Assembly: GCF_900116625.1 (NCBI RefSeq)
Contig: NZ_FPBE01000002.1
Coordinates: forward strand, 62,001-126,000
Reading direction: 5' to 3'
Source: Idiomarina abyssalis
Lineage (GTDB): Bacteria > Pseudomonadota > Gammaproteobacteria > Enterobacterales > Alteromonadaceae
DNA: 64,000 nucleotides
The position numbers and the translations under genes were made by a program. Shown here one piece after another: positions 39,427 through 47,989 of this stretch (position 1 is its first letter; each line of letters starts with the position of its first letter). The notes under the pieces were generated by a model that had not been told where the DNA came from, ran no database searches, and saw only the letters and a program-made list of their open reading frames with translations.

Positions 39427-40005
39427 TCAAATTTCACCGCTGTCTTTCAGTTGTTTAATGAACTCCGCCCTATCTGTTAATGCCCATTGCCCTGTTTTAC
39501 TATCAAAATTACCTATATAATTTCTTAAGTTTAAAATATCCTCTACTGAATCCTGTTTACCAGGACCATTATCTTTTATAATTTTAAAGGCCTCCTCGAT
39601 GCATTTGTTTTGAATCGCCTCACTTGCAGATGAAGGTACTCTCAAATCAAAACTGCCACGGCCAGCACTGAAACGAATACCAAAATCTGCAGGGATAGTC
39701 GCCTTTTCGCCTACCGCATCAATTTGTAAGATAGTTTTTCCAGGAATGCTGCTACTGAACATGAAGATGCTGTGTTTAAGTGCATCATACGCCACGTTGG
39801 CTAGCATACCTGTCGCTATGGATTGCACTAGCGAAGGAGCCATAAGCACATATATTTGACTCATTAATTCGGTCACGCACGCTTCTGGCCTATTCGTGCG
39901 GTCGTGAAGGTGAAGGTGAATGCCGTTATTTGCTAATTGCATTTGCGCGTTGCCAACCACTTCATCAGCAACAATGCCTTTATAATAACCTAACGCTAGC
40001 TGCAT
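39427..40005 (-). CDS. Hypothetical protein, left cargo
   Basis: A 192-aa protein with no family I recognise. It is soluble in appearance, with a weakly hydrophobic stretch near residues 45-75 (LMSQIYVLMAPSLVQSIATG) and a central beta-rich part (ILQIDAVGEKATIPADFGIR). GGAGGAACGATG-type ribosome binding sequence precedes the start. It lies 91 bp downstream of the Trypco2-like gene on the same strand and is probably cotranscribed with it. A part in the same conflict system is inference only. Confidence 0.65.
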   Translation of the reverse strand: MQLALGYYKGIVADEVVGNAQMQLANNGIHLHLHDRTNRPEACVTELMSQIYVLMAPSLVQSIATGMLANVAYDALKHSIFMFSSSIPGKTILQIDAVGEKATIPADFGIRFSAGRGSFDLRVPSSASEAIQNKCIEEAFKIIKDNGPGKQDSVEDILNLRNYIGNFDSKTGQWALTDRAEFIKQLKDSGEI

Positions 40006-40096
40006 CGTTCCTCCTAAACTAGGTTACACGTTAAATGGGACCGCCTTAAAAGCAACGTCCATATTTTGTTTAAACTAAAACCACGAATCTCGTATT

Positions 40097-40651
40097 CTAC
40101 TCCTCAGATTGGGCTCCACCGCTACTAGAAGTTAATACAAGATGTCCTTCAACCACTTGAAATTGACGGCCCGAGTCATCAATTAAATACTGTACATCAG
40201 GTCGTGGTGGCGGCTTCAACTCTCCGGTAGTAATATAATAAGAGTACTCATTGCCATTTTTGTCTTTGAGTGTCCAAAAGATACCTTTCTCCAAATCAAT
40301 CTTGGAGCCAGCTAATGTTGTAAATTCTCTTCCAAGTAAGCTATCACCTCCAGCGTCTACTGGGTTTAACAAGCGGTGAGCAGAATCCTTCACAGCACTA
40401 TACACGTCAAACGTGAAGGTTAATTTGTTGACAGTTGTTTGATTCGACTGGAGTTTCCCTGACAGTAACGAAATACTGACACCTCCGCTACTTGTTGACG
40501 AAAATGACACCCCGGCTTCAAAAGTGACCTGAGATAGTCTCAATGCACCTTTAGGAGATCCCTCGTTTTTCTCATCATTCACTACTGCCTCACTTATCTG
40601 CCGGCGTACTTCCTTTATCGCATCCTTTAGTTCAAAGTCTCGTTTACTCAC
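40097..40651 (-). CDS. Trypco2-like (trypsin-co-occurring domain) protein
   Basis: A 184-aa protein whose first 95 residues follow the pattern of the Trypco2 domain: an N-terminal helix with ELKDAIKEVRRQISEAVV, then beta strands with LRLSQVTFEAGVSFSSTS and VNKLTFTFDVYSAV. Trypco2 proteins are small accessory proteins often found beside trypsin-like or NTPase effectors in predicted conflict systems. The last 90 residues are less typical. No trypsin-like protease is encoded nearby; the KAP NTPase 460 bp upstream on the same strand is the obvious large candidate partner. Domain assignment is by eye. Confidence 0.6.
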   Translation of the reverse strand: MSKRDFELKDAIKEVRRQISEAVVNDEKNEGSPKGALRLSQVTFEAGVSFSSTSSGGVSISLLSGKLQSNQTTVNKLTFTFDVYSAVKDSAHRLLNPVDAGGDSLLGREFTTLAGSKIDLEKGIFWTLKDKNGNEYSYYITTGELKPPPRPDVQYLIDDSGRQFQVVEGHLVLTSSSGGAQSEE

Positions 40652-40828
40652 AATGCTCCCTCTCTATGATTAGCTCGAACTATACGTTAACGAAACGCAT
40701 TAAGTCAGTGTAGTACAAGTCATCATGAACGAGATAAGTCACCACTGGGAATATCGTACCTGACTGTAGGGGTACTATGAGAGAGAGTATGCACTTAACT
40801 TCGCTATTGTGCCGACACCAAACTTTAA

Positions 40829-40996
40829 TCAACCACTTTTCGACTTAAACTTCAACGTCCTACAGTTTGCTTTTACATGGTTAGCCATAGCCTCTTTGAT
40901 ATCAAGAAACCCATCAACAACCGCATCCCTGACTTGCTCCTATAAGAGAGGCTTGGCTGAGCTTAATTGTTCATCTCCGAGACAAACTGTCTCCAT
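40829..40996 (-). pseudogene. Possible short gene with an in-frame amber stop
   Basis: On the minus strand an ATG at 40996 opens a frame that reads METVCLGDEQLSSAKPLL, then TAG, then EQVRDAVVDGFLDIKEAMAN and on to FKSKSG and a stop. Both halves look like one helical protein of about 55 residues. The ATG lies inside a perfect palindrome CTCCATA-GT-TATGGAG. It could be a decayed gene fragment left beside the inner transposon end, or chance. The gap 40652-41110 otherwise holds only the inner transposon end. Confidence 0.25.
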
Positions 40997-41021
40997 AGTT
41001 ATGGAGAGTCCGAAGACAAGG

Positions 41022-41046
41022 TGTCAGTTCACAAATTAAACTCAAT
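41022..41046 (+). repeat. Second, internal copy of the transposon end
   Basis: TGTCAGTTCACAAATTAAAC at 41022, then TCAAT, matches the terminal end at 39081 in 22 of 24 positions and has the same orientation. The flanking repeats are weaker here (GTCATGTGAAAATTAAG at 41079 is a possible degenerate copy). It lies between the Trypco2-like gene and the KAP NTPase gene. Best explained as the end of an earlier or second related element. Confidence 0.75.
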
Positions 41047-41110
41047 TAATAGCCGTGCTTATTATGTGACTACCTTTTAGTCATGTGAAAATTAAGTCCT
41101 CAATACAAAT

Positions 41111-43273
41111 TTAGCCATCATTTACGGTCAACGAGATACGCTGGAAAAACTCATAAACCTCCGGAGTGCTTTTAACCTCCTCTGGAAGTTTGCAATCGAC
41201 ATACTGCCTAATCTCATCTAACCATTTTTTATAAGAATTGGTGTGTTTTACTTCTGCTGGATTGCTCGCAGAGCTTAATACCAGAAGCGTAGATACATTC
41301 CACGGGGCATTCTTCTCGGATTCAAACCATTTTATCAATTTCCTACCCATATCATTTGCGTCAAAAACCTCGGAAAGAAGATTGTGCGCATAGTTAAAAA
41401 ACAACTGGACGTGAAACTCCGATTTCCCGTCTTTTCGGTCACCAAATACAACACATTGATAATGAAATAGAAAAGACTCGGGGATTCCAGAGAGCAAATC
41501 CTTGTCCCCCAGTAAAAACCTATCGGTTATTTTCTTAAGGTAACCCTTAACTTTTGGTTCAGTCGCTTCAGTATAAATTTTTAAAAAATCTAAAAATAAA
41601 GGGCTTCCTCTTATTACATCATTTATAACGTCAAACCCAATTTTATCGACACGCCCTTTAAGATTTTTTATATAATCACTGATAGCTTTTACAGAGGCCT
41701 CTTTTAACTTCTGTTCAGAACCAGTCAAGCTAGAGTTTTTGCTTCGATTAGCAGGGATCAACGCTTTGTAAGCTCGAAAGGGGAAAGTAACTTCTAGAAT
41801 TTTATTCAAATTCATATATTCAGTAACATTTTTTAATGTACTTTTCTTCTGGGCTTGATTAGCCTCCCCCTCTTCAAGCAGCGCTAACGCATCATAATGA
41901 ACTCTGTGGACATCATACTCTTTAAACTGTGTATCTAGTTTATCGACGGCATGGTTCAGGTCTTCATCTAAATTCAACGCTCCGATTGACAAGCTCTTTG
42001 TCAAAGGTTTCAAGCTTTCTTTCGATTCTGATAACAAGGCATCACAATTCACCGGCATATTTTTAAAATAAGCACGCTCAAAGGATGCTTTTAAGCTAGG
42101 GGTTGCAGACTGTTTACTCAGGGAAAAACTAAGTGAATTTATAGATACTATTGCGCTACACAATAGTTGAAGAGTAATAGGGTGATGAGCATTACCATCC
42201 AATCCTTCACAAACAGTTTTGATCTTTTCTATATTTTTCTCCAGCTGGCGTAAATCTTCTCCCTCATTCTCTTCTTTGTTAACAGACCACTCGACAAGCT
42301 GCTCAAGAAAGGCAATACCTTTCGTTTCAGGGGACATAATTCTCATACCGTGCCCAGCCAGTAATGCCTGTTCTAATTCCGTATCAGCAAAATGCCGCTC
42401 TAAAAGACCCCTTAACACTAAATAAGGATTTGTCCTGCAGCGGACCCAATTGCCTTTTATGGCTTTATTTCTAGTACCGAGATACCATCTAGTCTCAGTT
42501 ACGCTGTCTGCATTCGAGTCTTTTTTATCCTCTTGCGCCTTGACCTTATTAGGTAAATCTAATTGGCGGTCTACTAGCTCTGATTCGGCACAAATAAAAA
42601 TTACATGTACATTATGCTCTTCCGTGTAACGGTTAACTTCACCAAAAAACTCGGTCAACGAGATTTGGCTGCGCTCAACATCATCTAAAACTATAATGAC
42701 TTTATATTTACGGAAGTATCGCTCAATTGAAGGACTGAAGAGCCATTGTGTTAATGACTTTATAAACCCTGAAGAATTAACAATTCCTCCGATATCTCGA
42801 GAAACTTCACCCGCCATATTTGCAACGTCGTCTGACAACACGGATAGTCTTGAGCGAAGCGACGCTCTGAGTTCATAAATGCTAGTTATTCCATTTAACG
42901 AGATGTATGCGTAACGCTCCTGCTTTTTGCGGCCTAAATCATCCTTTGATGTCGCTTGGCATGGAGAATATTCTCTGAACATTCGAAGAAAATGCTTCCC
43001 TATCGATAGAAGTATGCTGTACAGCATCAATAACATTTGAGTGCCTGCTTGACGAATATAGCTACTATTCTTAATCCGCTTTTCGCGCTGATTAATCAAT
43101 TGTTTCACTGCATAAGTTTTGCCAGCTGCCCAGTGACCCGACACCATAAACGCAGAATCCACATTATCTTGTTCTATATAGCTCTCTAGGCGACTTTTGA
43201 CATGATCTTGAGGATGCTCTTTATCATATTCTAAAACGTAATGTTGTAGAGCTTCGTTAAGTTTGTTTTGCAT
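41111..43273 (-). CDS. KAP-type P-loop NTPase with membrane segment
   Basis: Start at 43273 (MQNKLNEALQHYVLEYDKEH) gives 720 aa; a start 15 codons upstream is also open. Walker A is at residues 46-53 (GHWAAGKT), a membrane-like hydrophobic segment follows at about 75-95, and Walker B is at about 190-200 (KVIIVLDDVERSQ). This is the KAP family layout, in which membrane helices sit between the two ATP motifs; PifA of plasmid F, which aborts T7 infection, is a known member. The C-terminal 400 residues are helical and unlike anything I know. A defensive or membrane-associated role is inference. It points away from tniC and starts 158 bp from it. Confidence 0.8.
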   Translation of the reverse strand: MQNKLNEALQHYVLEYDKEHPQDHVKSRLESYIEQDNVDSAFMVSGHWAAGKTYAVKQLINQREKRIKNSSYIRQAGTQMLLMLYSILLSIGKHFLRMFREYSPCQATSKDDLGRKKQERYAYISLNGITSIYELRASLRSRLSVLSDDVANMAGEVSRDIGGIVNSSGFIKSLTQWLFSPSIERYFRKYKVIIVLDDVERSQISLTEFFGEVNRYTEEHNVHVIFICAESELVDRQLDLPNKVKAQEDKKDSNADSVTETRWYLGTRNKAIKGNWVRCRTNPYLVLRGLLERHFADTELEQALLAGHGMRIMSPETKGIAFLEQLVEWSVNKEENEGEDLRQLEKNIEKIKTVCEGLDGNAHHPITLQLLCSAIVSINSLSFSLSKQSATPSLKASFERAYFKNMPVNCDALLSESKESLKPLTKSLSIGALNLDEDLNHAVDKLDTQFKEYDVHRVHYDALALLEEGEANQAQKKSTLKNVTEYMNLNKILEVTFPFRAYKALIPANRSKNSSLTGSEQKLKEASVKAISDYIKNLKGRVDKIGFDVINDVIRGSPLFLDFLKIYTEATEPKVKGYLKKITDRFLLGDKDLLSGIPESFLFHYQCVVFGDRKDGKSEFHVQLFFNYAHNLLSEVFDANDMGRKLIKWFESEKNAPWNVSTLLVLSSASNPAEVKHTNSYKKWLDEIRQYVDCKLPEEVKSTPEVYEFFQRISLTVNDG

Positions 43274-43408
43274 CAAACAATTAATCCTTATAAACACACC
43301 TGGGCTAAAGTACATCATTAATTGAGCCTAGTTAAGGATGCTATGGTCTCCTCCCAGTTCAATTTTAGTATTGGCAGCCACTCAAAGGCCTGCTATGTTA
43401 AATTCATG

Positions 43409-43427
43409 TTCGCACAATAGCCGCTAC
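43409..43427 (+). repeat. TnsB-binding-like site just before tniC
   Basis: TTCGCACAATAGCCGCTAC matches the end repeat TTCGCATAATAGAAACTAC in 15 of 19 positions, ending 4 bp before the tniC start. In compact relatives the transposon end lies close to tniC, so this may mark the original end before cargo was placed outside it, or serve as a TnsB autoregulatory operator. The 158-bp gap 43274-43431 holds nothing else clear. Confidence 0.6.
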
Positions 43428-43431
43428 TATC

Positions 43432-44100
43432 ATGGACTTCAAAACGCCGGTTCGCAAAATCAAGCCTACACGCAGAAGCGTATCTGGCTACTTTTCTTTT
43501 CGAGGCAAAGAGCCAACTCCATACGAGTCAACTCTTGAGCGCGACTTCGTTATGCGGATGGATTATGACCGCTCTGTTGAGCGAGTGGTCTCGCAGCCTG
43601 CTCGCTTATTCTATATTGATGCAAATGGCATAGAGCGCCGATATACGCCAGATTACCTGGTTTACTTCACTAACCCTATGCGCAAACCATTACTGGTAGA
43701 AGTTAAAGAGAAACAAGAGCTGGAAAGCGACTTCCACAAACTGCGTTATAAATTTTCTGCAGCATTCGCGTTTGCAAAGCAAAACGGGTGGGCCTTTAAA
43801 CTCTATGATGAACGACGCATCCGGGACTCGATACTGGAAAACCTTCAGATGCTTAGGAACTTTGCCAGCCGAAAAGTCAGTAGTGACATAGCAAATGAAA
43901 TTAAAAGCACCCTAGAGAGCATGCTTCTTCCAATTGCCGTAAGGCGTTTTACTCAGAGGTTTAATTCAGAGAAAAAAACGCCCGGCATTCGAGAAAACGA
44001 TATTTGGCGATTGGCGCTTGACCATAAACTAGAGCTGAACTTATCTGAGCCGCTATCTGAGGAAACTGAAATCGTTGGAGTTAACCATGGCAACTTCTAA
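43432..44100 (+). CDS. tniC: TniC, TnsA-like transposon endonuclease
   Basis: TnsA proteins cut the 5' strands at the element ends, so that together with TnsB the element is cut out fully. The 222-aa product has the catalytic set in an early PTPYESTLERDF (Glu at 36), RRYTPDYLVYF (Asp at 74) and LLVEVKEKQEL (Glu90, Lys92), the restriction-enzyme-like pattern E-D-ExK. The C-terminal part (residues 130-222) likely contacts the TnsC-like ATPase. It is the first gene of the transposition operon and overlaps tniA by 14 bp. Confidence 0.92.
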   Translation: MDFKTPVRKIKPTRRSVSGYFSFRGKEPTPYESTLERDFVMRMDYDRSVERVVSQPARLFYIDANGIERRYTPDYLVYFTNPMRKPLLVEVKEKQELESDFHKLRYKFSAAFAFAKQNGWAFKLYDERRIRDSILENLQMLRNFASRKVSSDIANEIKSTLESMLLPIAVRRFTQRFNSEKKTPGIRENDIWRLALDHKLELNLSEPLSEETEIVGVNHGNF

Positions 44101-46018
44101 CGGACATCAGTTAAAAAGACGCCGGTTTAAATTGACGCCCGGTACCTCAGTTATCATGGGTGGTGATGAATATCTGGTAAAAGAAATACTCAACGAAAAA
44201 GAATGCATCGTCAAAAATGTTACCTCAAACACGGCCGATATCGTTGCAATTAATAAGCTCATAGAGCATGCCACTACCGTAACGTCTGATTTAATGCCTG
44301 CTGAGCCCGATTTAGATGACATTTCAGAAGCGGACTACAAAATAGCGAAAAACCGACTCGAAGCCATTAAGCCTCTACTTGAACTCGACCAACCCAAGAA
44401 AAGCCATGTCCGTTTACGTGCTGCTGAAGTTGATTGCCACTACACGACACTCTACAACTGGCTCAGGGCTTATCAATCGACTCAAGCACTCACAAGCCTT
44501 ATTCCGAAGCGCAGAGGATGGAGTTATAACCGTAAGCGACTCGATAGTAATGTTAACGCGATAATTGATCACTACATTGAGAACCTTTATCTGACCATAA
44601 AGCAGCCAAGTCCTAAAAAGGTATATTCCGAAATCAAAAGAGCCTGCCTGAAAGCTGACCTTAAACCACCACATCAAGCCACTATTTACCGACGAATTGA
44701 TAGGATCCCAGAGGAAAAACGTTTGCGCGGTAGAGGACGAATAGAAGAAGCAAATAATCGCTTCTCAGTAAAGGCAGGGAAATTCCCCGGCGCAGACACT
44801 ATTTTGAATGTCGTTCAAATCGATCACACCCCTCTAGATATTATTATTGTTGATGAAGAAACTCGACAAAGTATTAAGAGGGTCTGGCTTACAGTAGCAA
44901 TTGACGTGTTCTCTCGAGTTATCACCGGGGTATACCTATCGTTGGATGCGCCTAGCCTAACATCCGTCGCTATGTGCATATCTCATTCGATATTGCCCAA
45001 GGATAAGTGGTTAAAGCACATTGGTGTCGAGGGAGAGTGGAATGTCTGGGGTTTTCCGAAAAAGATCCACACAGATAATGGCGCTGACTTTCGCTCCATT
45101 AACCTATCAGAGGCATGTGCTACCAACGGAATTGATATTGAGTTCAGACCTGTCAAGAAGCCTAATTATGGAGGTCATGTAGAGCGTTACCTGGGAACTT
45201 TCTCTAAAAAAATAGCGGAGTTGGATGGTAAAACTTTCAATAGCGCAGGTAAGAGAGAGAGTTACGACCCGGAAAAGAACGCTACCATGACTATCGATGA
45301 GATAGAAAGGTGGCTCGTTCACGCAATAATTGAGTATCACCACACGCCTCACAGCTCACTAGGCATCGCTCCGATAACGAAGTGGCGGATGGGTATAGAA
45401 GGAGCGCCCGGAATTATGGCGACCGGACTACCGGATATACCTGATGACCCATTAACACTAGAGCTCGATTTTCTCCCTCGAACAATGAGGAGTATCTCTG
45501 GAGAAGGAGTGGTTTGGGATAGAATACATTACTATTCGGATGGAATCCGCCACCTTATTGGCGAGAGAGACGAGCACGGTAAAAACCGAAAATACATTGT
45601 TCGACGCGACCCTAGGGATATAACTAAAGTATGGGTCTACGACCCATTCCAGAAGCTATATCACGAAGTGCCTTATGCCGATCCGACACACCCCTATACG
45701 AATAAATGGGAACTTGAGAAGGCCAGAAAATATTTGAAGTCACTTGATGACACACTCATAAATGAGCAGGCAATTTTTCAGGCTATCGAGAGCATGAGAG
45801 AAATAGAAGAAGAATCCAGAACCACAACTAAAAAAGCGAGGCGCTCCGGCGCGGCCAACATCCGTCGAAAAACACAGTCGTCTCCGGCCCAGATATATAC
45901 AGGCACTAACAACACTAAGGGGAGTAGCACTTCTAGCCCTCAACGCTCTTCTGATGAGTCAAGCGATCCAACCGATGATATCTGGGGAACGGATATCGAA
46001 AGTTTTGAAATAGAGTGA
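44087..46018 (+). CDS. tniA: TniA, TnsB-like DDE transposase
   Basis: TniA binds the end repeats and joins 3' ends to the target. ATG at 44087 has GGAG 6 bp upstream; the TTG at 44075 is rejected. The 643-aa protein has N-terminal DNA-binding helices, a Mu/Tn7-type integrase core with the DDE triad at Asp246 (VVQIDHTPLD), Asp330 (IHTDNGADF) and Glu366 (GGHVERYLG), a beta-barrel domain, and a Ser/Thr-rich acidic tail (about residues 590-643) that in TnsB reaches the ATPase. The active site looks intact. Confidence 0.95.
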   Translation: MATSNGHQLKRRRFKLTPGTSVIMGGDEYLVKEILNEKECIVKNVTSNTADIVAINKLIEHATTVTSDLMPAEPDLDDISEADYKIAKNRLEAIKPLLELDQPKKSHVRLRAAEVDCHYTTLYNWLRAYQSTQALTSLIPKRRGWSYNRKRLDSNVNAIIDHYIENLYLTIKQPSPKKVYSEIKRACLKADLKPPHQATIYRRIDRIPEEKRLRGRGRIEEANNRFSVKAGKFPGADTILNVVQIDHTPLDIIIVDEETRQSIKRVWLTVAIDVFSRVITGVYLSLDAPSLTSVAMCISHSILPKDKWLKHIGVEGEWNVWGFPKKIHTDNGADFRSINLSEACATNGIDIEFRPVKKPNYGGHVERYLGTFSKKIAELDGKTFNSAGKRESYDPEKNATMTIDEIERWLVHAIIEYHHTPHSSLGIAPITKWRMGIEGAPGIMATGLPDIPDDPLTLELDFLPRTMRSISGEGVVWDRIHYYSDGIRHLIGERDEHGKNRKYIVRRDPRDITKVWVYDPFQKLYHEVPYADPTHPYTNKWELEKARKYLKSLDDTLINEQAIFQAIESMREIEEESRTTTKKARRSGAANIRRKTQSSPAQIYTGTNNTKGSSTSSPQRSSDESSDPTDDIWGTDIESFEIE

Positions 46019-46025
46019 GAGCCAA

Positions 46026-46919
46026 ATGGACGAATTCAAACACGTTGACAAGAAATATCGGCAGGTAGTCCTTTTACCAAACAAAGAGCGTGTTTCTTTT
46101 ATCAATCAAAAGAGGTGGATAAGCTACCCAATAGCCATCAAAGCTATTCAAGAGCTAAAAAACCTTATGGATCAGCCAAAACAGCAACGAATGCGTTCGG
46201 CGCTTCTCATCGGTGAGTCCAATAACGGTAAATCGTCAGTTATTGAGAAGTTTTGCGAAGCTTATGGGCAGCCTATTGTTGACGAAGAGGATGAGATACT
46301 TAAGAAGCCCGTTTTAGTCACCGAAGTATCAGCCCCGAAAGTCAAAGATATCTACATATCAATATTAGAAGAATTCTGGGCGCCATTTAAGACGACACAA
46401 ACGGAAAGCGAACTCAGAAAACAAGCCTTTGACTTGATGAGAGTTTGCGAGGTGAAAATGCTCATTTTAGATGAGTTTCACACTTTGTTGGCAGGCACTG
46501 CAAAACAACGAAAAAATGCCTTAGCTGAATTAAAAATGATTTCTAACAAGGTAAAAATCCCTATTATCGGTGCCGGCACTAAGGACGCTCTCTCGGTTAT
46601 TCAGAACGATCCCCAGCTACAAAGCCGCTTTTGGGTGATGAAGCTACCGAAATGGGAGCGAAATAAAGATTTTGTTCAACTCTTATCTAGCTTTGAAAAG
46701 GCATTGCCCCTTAAACAGAAATCCAACCTAACAAGTAAAGAGCTGGGCGAACGTATTCTCAAGATTTCTGATGGAAACCTAGGTAATTTACATGAGCTGC
46801 TGAAAGTTTGCGCAATTGAGGCTATACATAGTGGTAAGGAGAAAATTGATATAGACATTGTGGAAGCTTTCTCATGGTTCACCCCAACGAAAGGACAGAG
46901 AGAAATCAAACTCACTTAA
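46026..46919 (+). CDS. tniB: TniB, TnsC-like AAA+ ATPase
   Basis: TnsC/TniB ATPases form filaments on DNA, pass target choice to the transposase and give target immunity. The 297-aa protein has Walker A at residues 63-70 (GESNNGKSS follows), Walker B in VKMLILDEFHTLLAG near residue 149, and a sensor region GAGTKDALSVI. It starts 7 bp after tniA and its end overlaps the tniD frame by 46 bp. Confidence 0.93.
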   Translation: MDEFKHVDKKYRQVVLLPNKERVSFINQKRWISYPIAIKAIQELKNLMDQPKQQRMRSALLIGESNNGKSSVIEKFCEAYGQPIVDEEDEILKKPVLVTEVSAPKVKDIYISILEEFWAPFKTTQTESELRKQAFDLMRVCEVKMLILDEFHTLLAGTAKQRKNALAELKMISNKVKIPIIGAGTKDALSVIQNDPQLQSRFWVMKLPKWERNKDFVQLLSSFEKALPLKQKSNLTSKELGERILKISDGNLGNLHELLKVCAIEAIHSGKEKIDIDIVEAFSWFTPTKGQREIKLT

Positions 46920-47989
46920 GACCCTGGCCGATACAAACCAAGCCTTTTGAGGATGAGTTATTATCTTCCTGGTTGATAAGAGCTAGCTTTGATAACTTCA
47001 CAAAGCCATTGATACTGACATCATATCTCTGGGATAAATGGAGAGCTTGGACCTTAGATTTAGATCGAGAACTTACAAAGCCCCGCCTTCATAGACTAAG
47101 CATATACTCCGGAATCCCTGAGGAACGTATAGAGCAAATGATGCTGCGTTCAACGTTAGAGAAAATTTCTCGCGCCAAACTTATTTCACAAACGCCTTGG
47201 CCTTGGGTCGTAGCGAGGGGAACCCGGAATTTAAATACCTACCGTTATCAACCTTTCTGTCCTGAGTGCTTAAACAATGATTCAGAGCCATATTTCAGAC
47301 GTATGTGGAGACTTTCTTTCATTACGATGTGTCCAAAGCACCAATGCCTTCTTCAAGACTGCTGCCCGTATTGTAAGCAGTCAGTAGAGCCTCATCAGCT
47401 TAAAAAGAAAACGCTGAGAGCTTGTAAGCATTGCCAAATGGACATTTCTAGTCATCCTTCCAAAAAAGCTAACGAGGAACTCACCAATACAACACATGAG
47501 CTTGTTCGTTTAATCAATGAACCCAACACGGACACTCAAGACAGGTTTCATCAATTGGATTTCTGGATAGCTATGCTTCGCAAGTTATCCTTGGGGCGCA
47601 CAGAAGCACATAGGGAAGTTTTCGCAGATCTTGTAAATAGGAAAGATCGGGCATTAATAGCATCTTGCTCAGGAGTAAACTTCGACTTTCTGACCGTTGA
47701 AACTCGAGCTGTTTTCCTTAAGTATTGCGAAGCAATGGATAGCAATTCATTCAGCAAAGAAATCGCCCAACTGGCTCCAAGAGGTTTAAGCCAGTCATTC
47801 ATGCGCTCCCTTCTAACAGTTACTCCACCACCAGTCCTAAAAATTTTAGGAGTAGAGCAATCATCAAAGCCCAAAGAGAAAAAAAACAACAAGCCTTCGG
47901 TGATTTTTAGTAAGAAGCCTTGCTCTCGGCCCGTTGTTGAGAAGAAGTGGGAACTCCTTATCAGGAAGCATAACCTTGGAAACCTCTAA
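46874..47989 (+). CDS. tniD: TniD, TniQ/TnsD-like target-selection protein
   Basis: The 371-aa protein begins with the TniQ signature: RPWPIQTKPFEDELLSSWLI, and has a zinc-binding region with FCPECLNND, CPKHQCLLQDCCPYC and ACKHCQMD. TniQ-family proteins recognise the target site; in Tn6022-like elements TniD or TniE probably selects comM, by analogy with TnsD and attTn7. The basic C-terminus (KPKEKKNNKPS) fits DNA binding. Start codon is uncertain because the frame overlaps tniB by 46 bp. Confidence 0.9.
   Translation: MVHPNERTERNQTHLRPWPIQTKPFEDELLSSWLIRASFDNFTKPLILTSYLWDKWRAWTLDLDRELTKPRLHRLSIYSGIPEERIEQMMLRSTLEKISRAKLISQTPWPWVVARGTRNLNTYRYQPFCPECLNNDSEPYFRRMWRLSFITMCPKHQCLLQDCCPYCKQSVEPHQLKKKTLRACKHCQMDISSHPSKKANEELTNTTHELVRLINEPNTDTQDRFHQLDFWIAMLRKLSLGRTEAHREVFADLVNRKDRALIASCSGVNFDFLTVETRAVFLKYCEAMDSNSFSKEIAQLAPRGLSQSFMRSLLTVTPPPVLKILGVEQSSKPKEKKNNKPSVIFSKKPCSRPVVEKKWELLIRKHNLGNL

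Noticed and set aside
40809-41039. A 76-codon plus-strand frame between the Trypco2-like and KAP genes
   Set aside because: It is antisense to the more protein-like minus-strand frame, crosses the inner transposon end, has no ribosome binding site and low-quality composition.
40652-41110. A CRISPR array or tRNA target near the element, as in some Tn7-like systems
   Set aside because: No regularly spaced repeats and no cas genes are visible anywhere in the window; the target is comM, not a tRNA gene.
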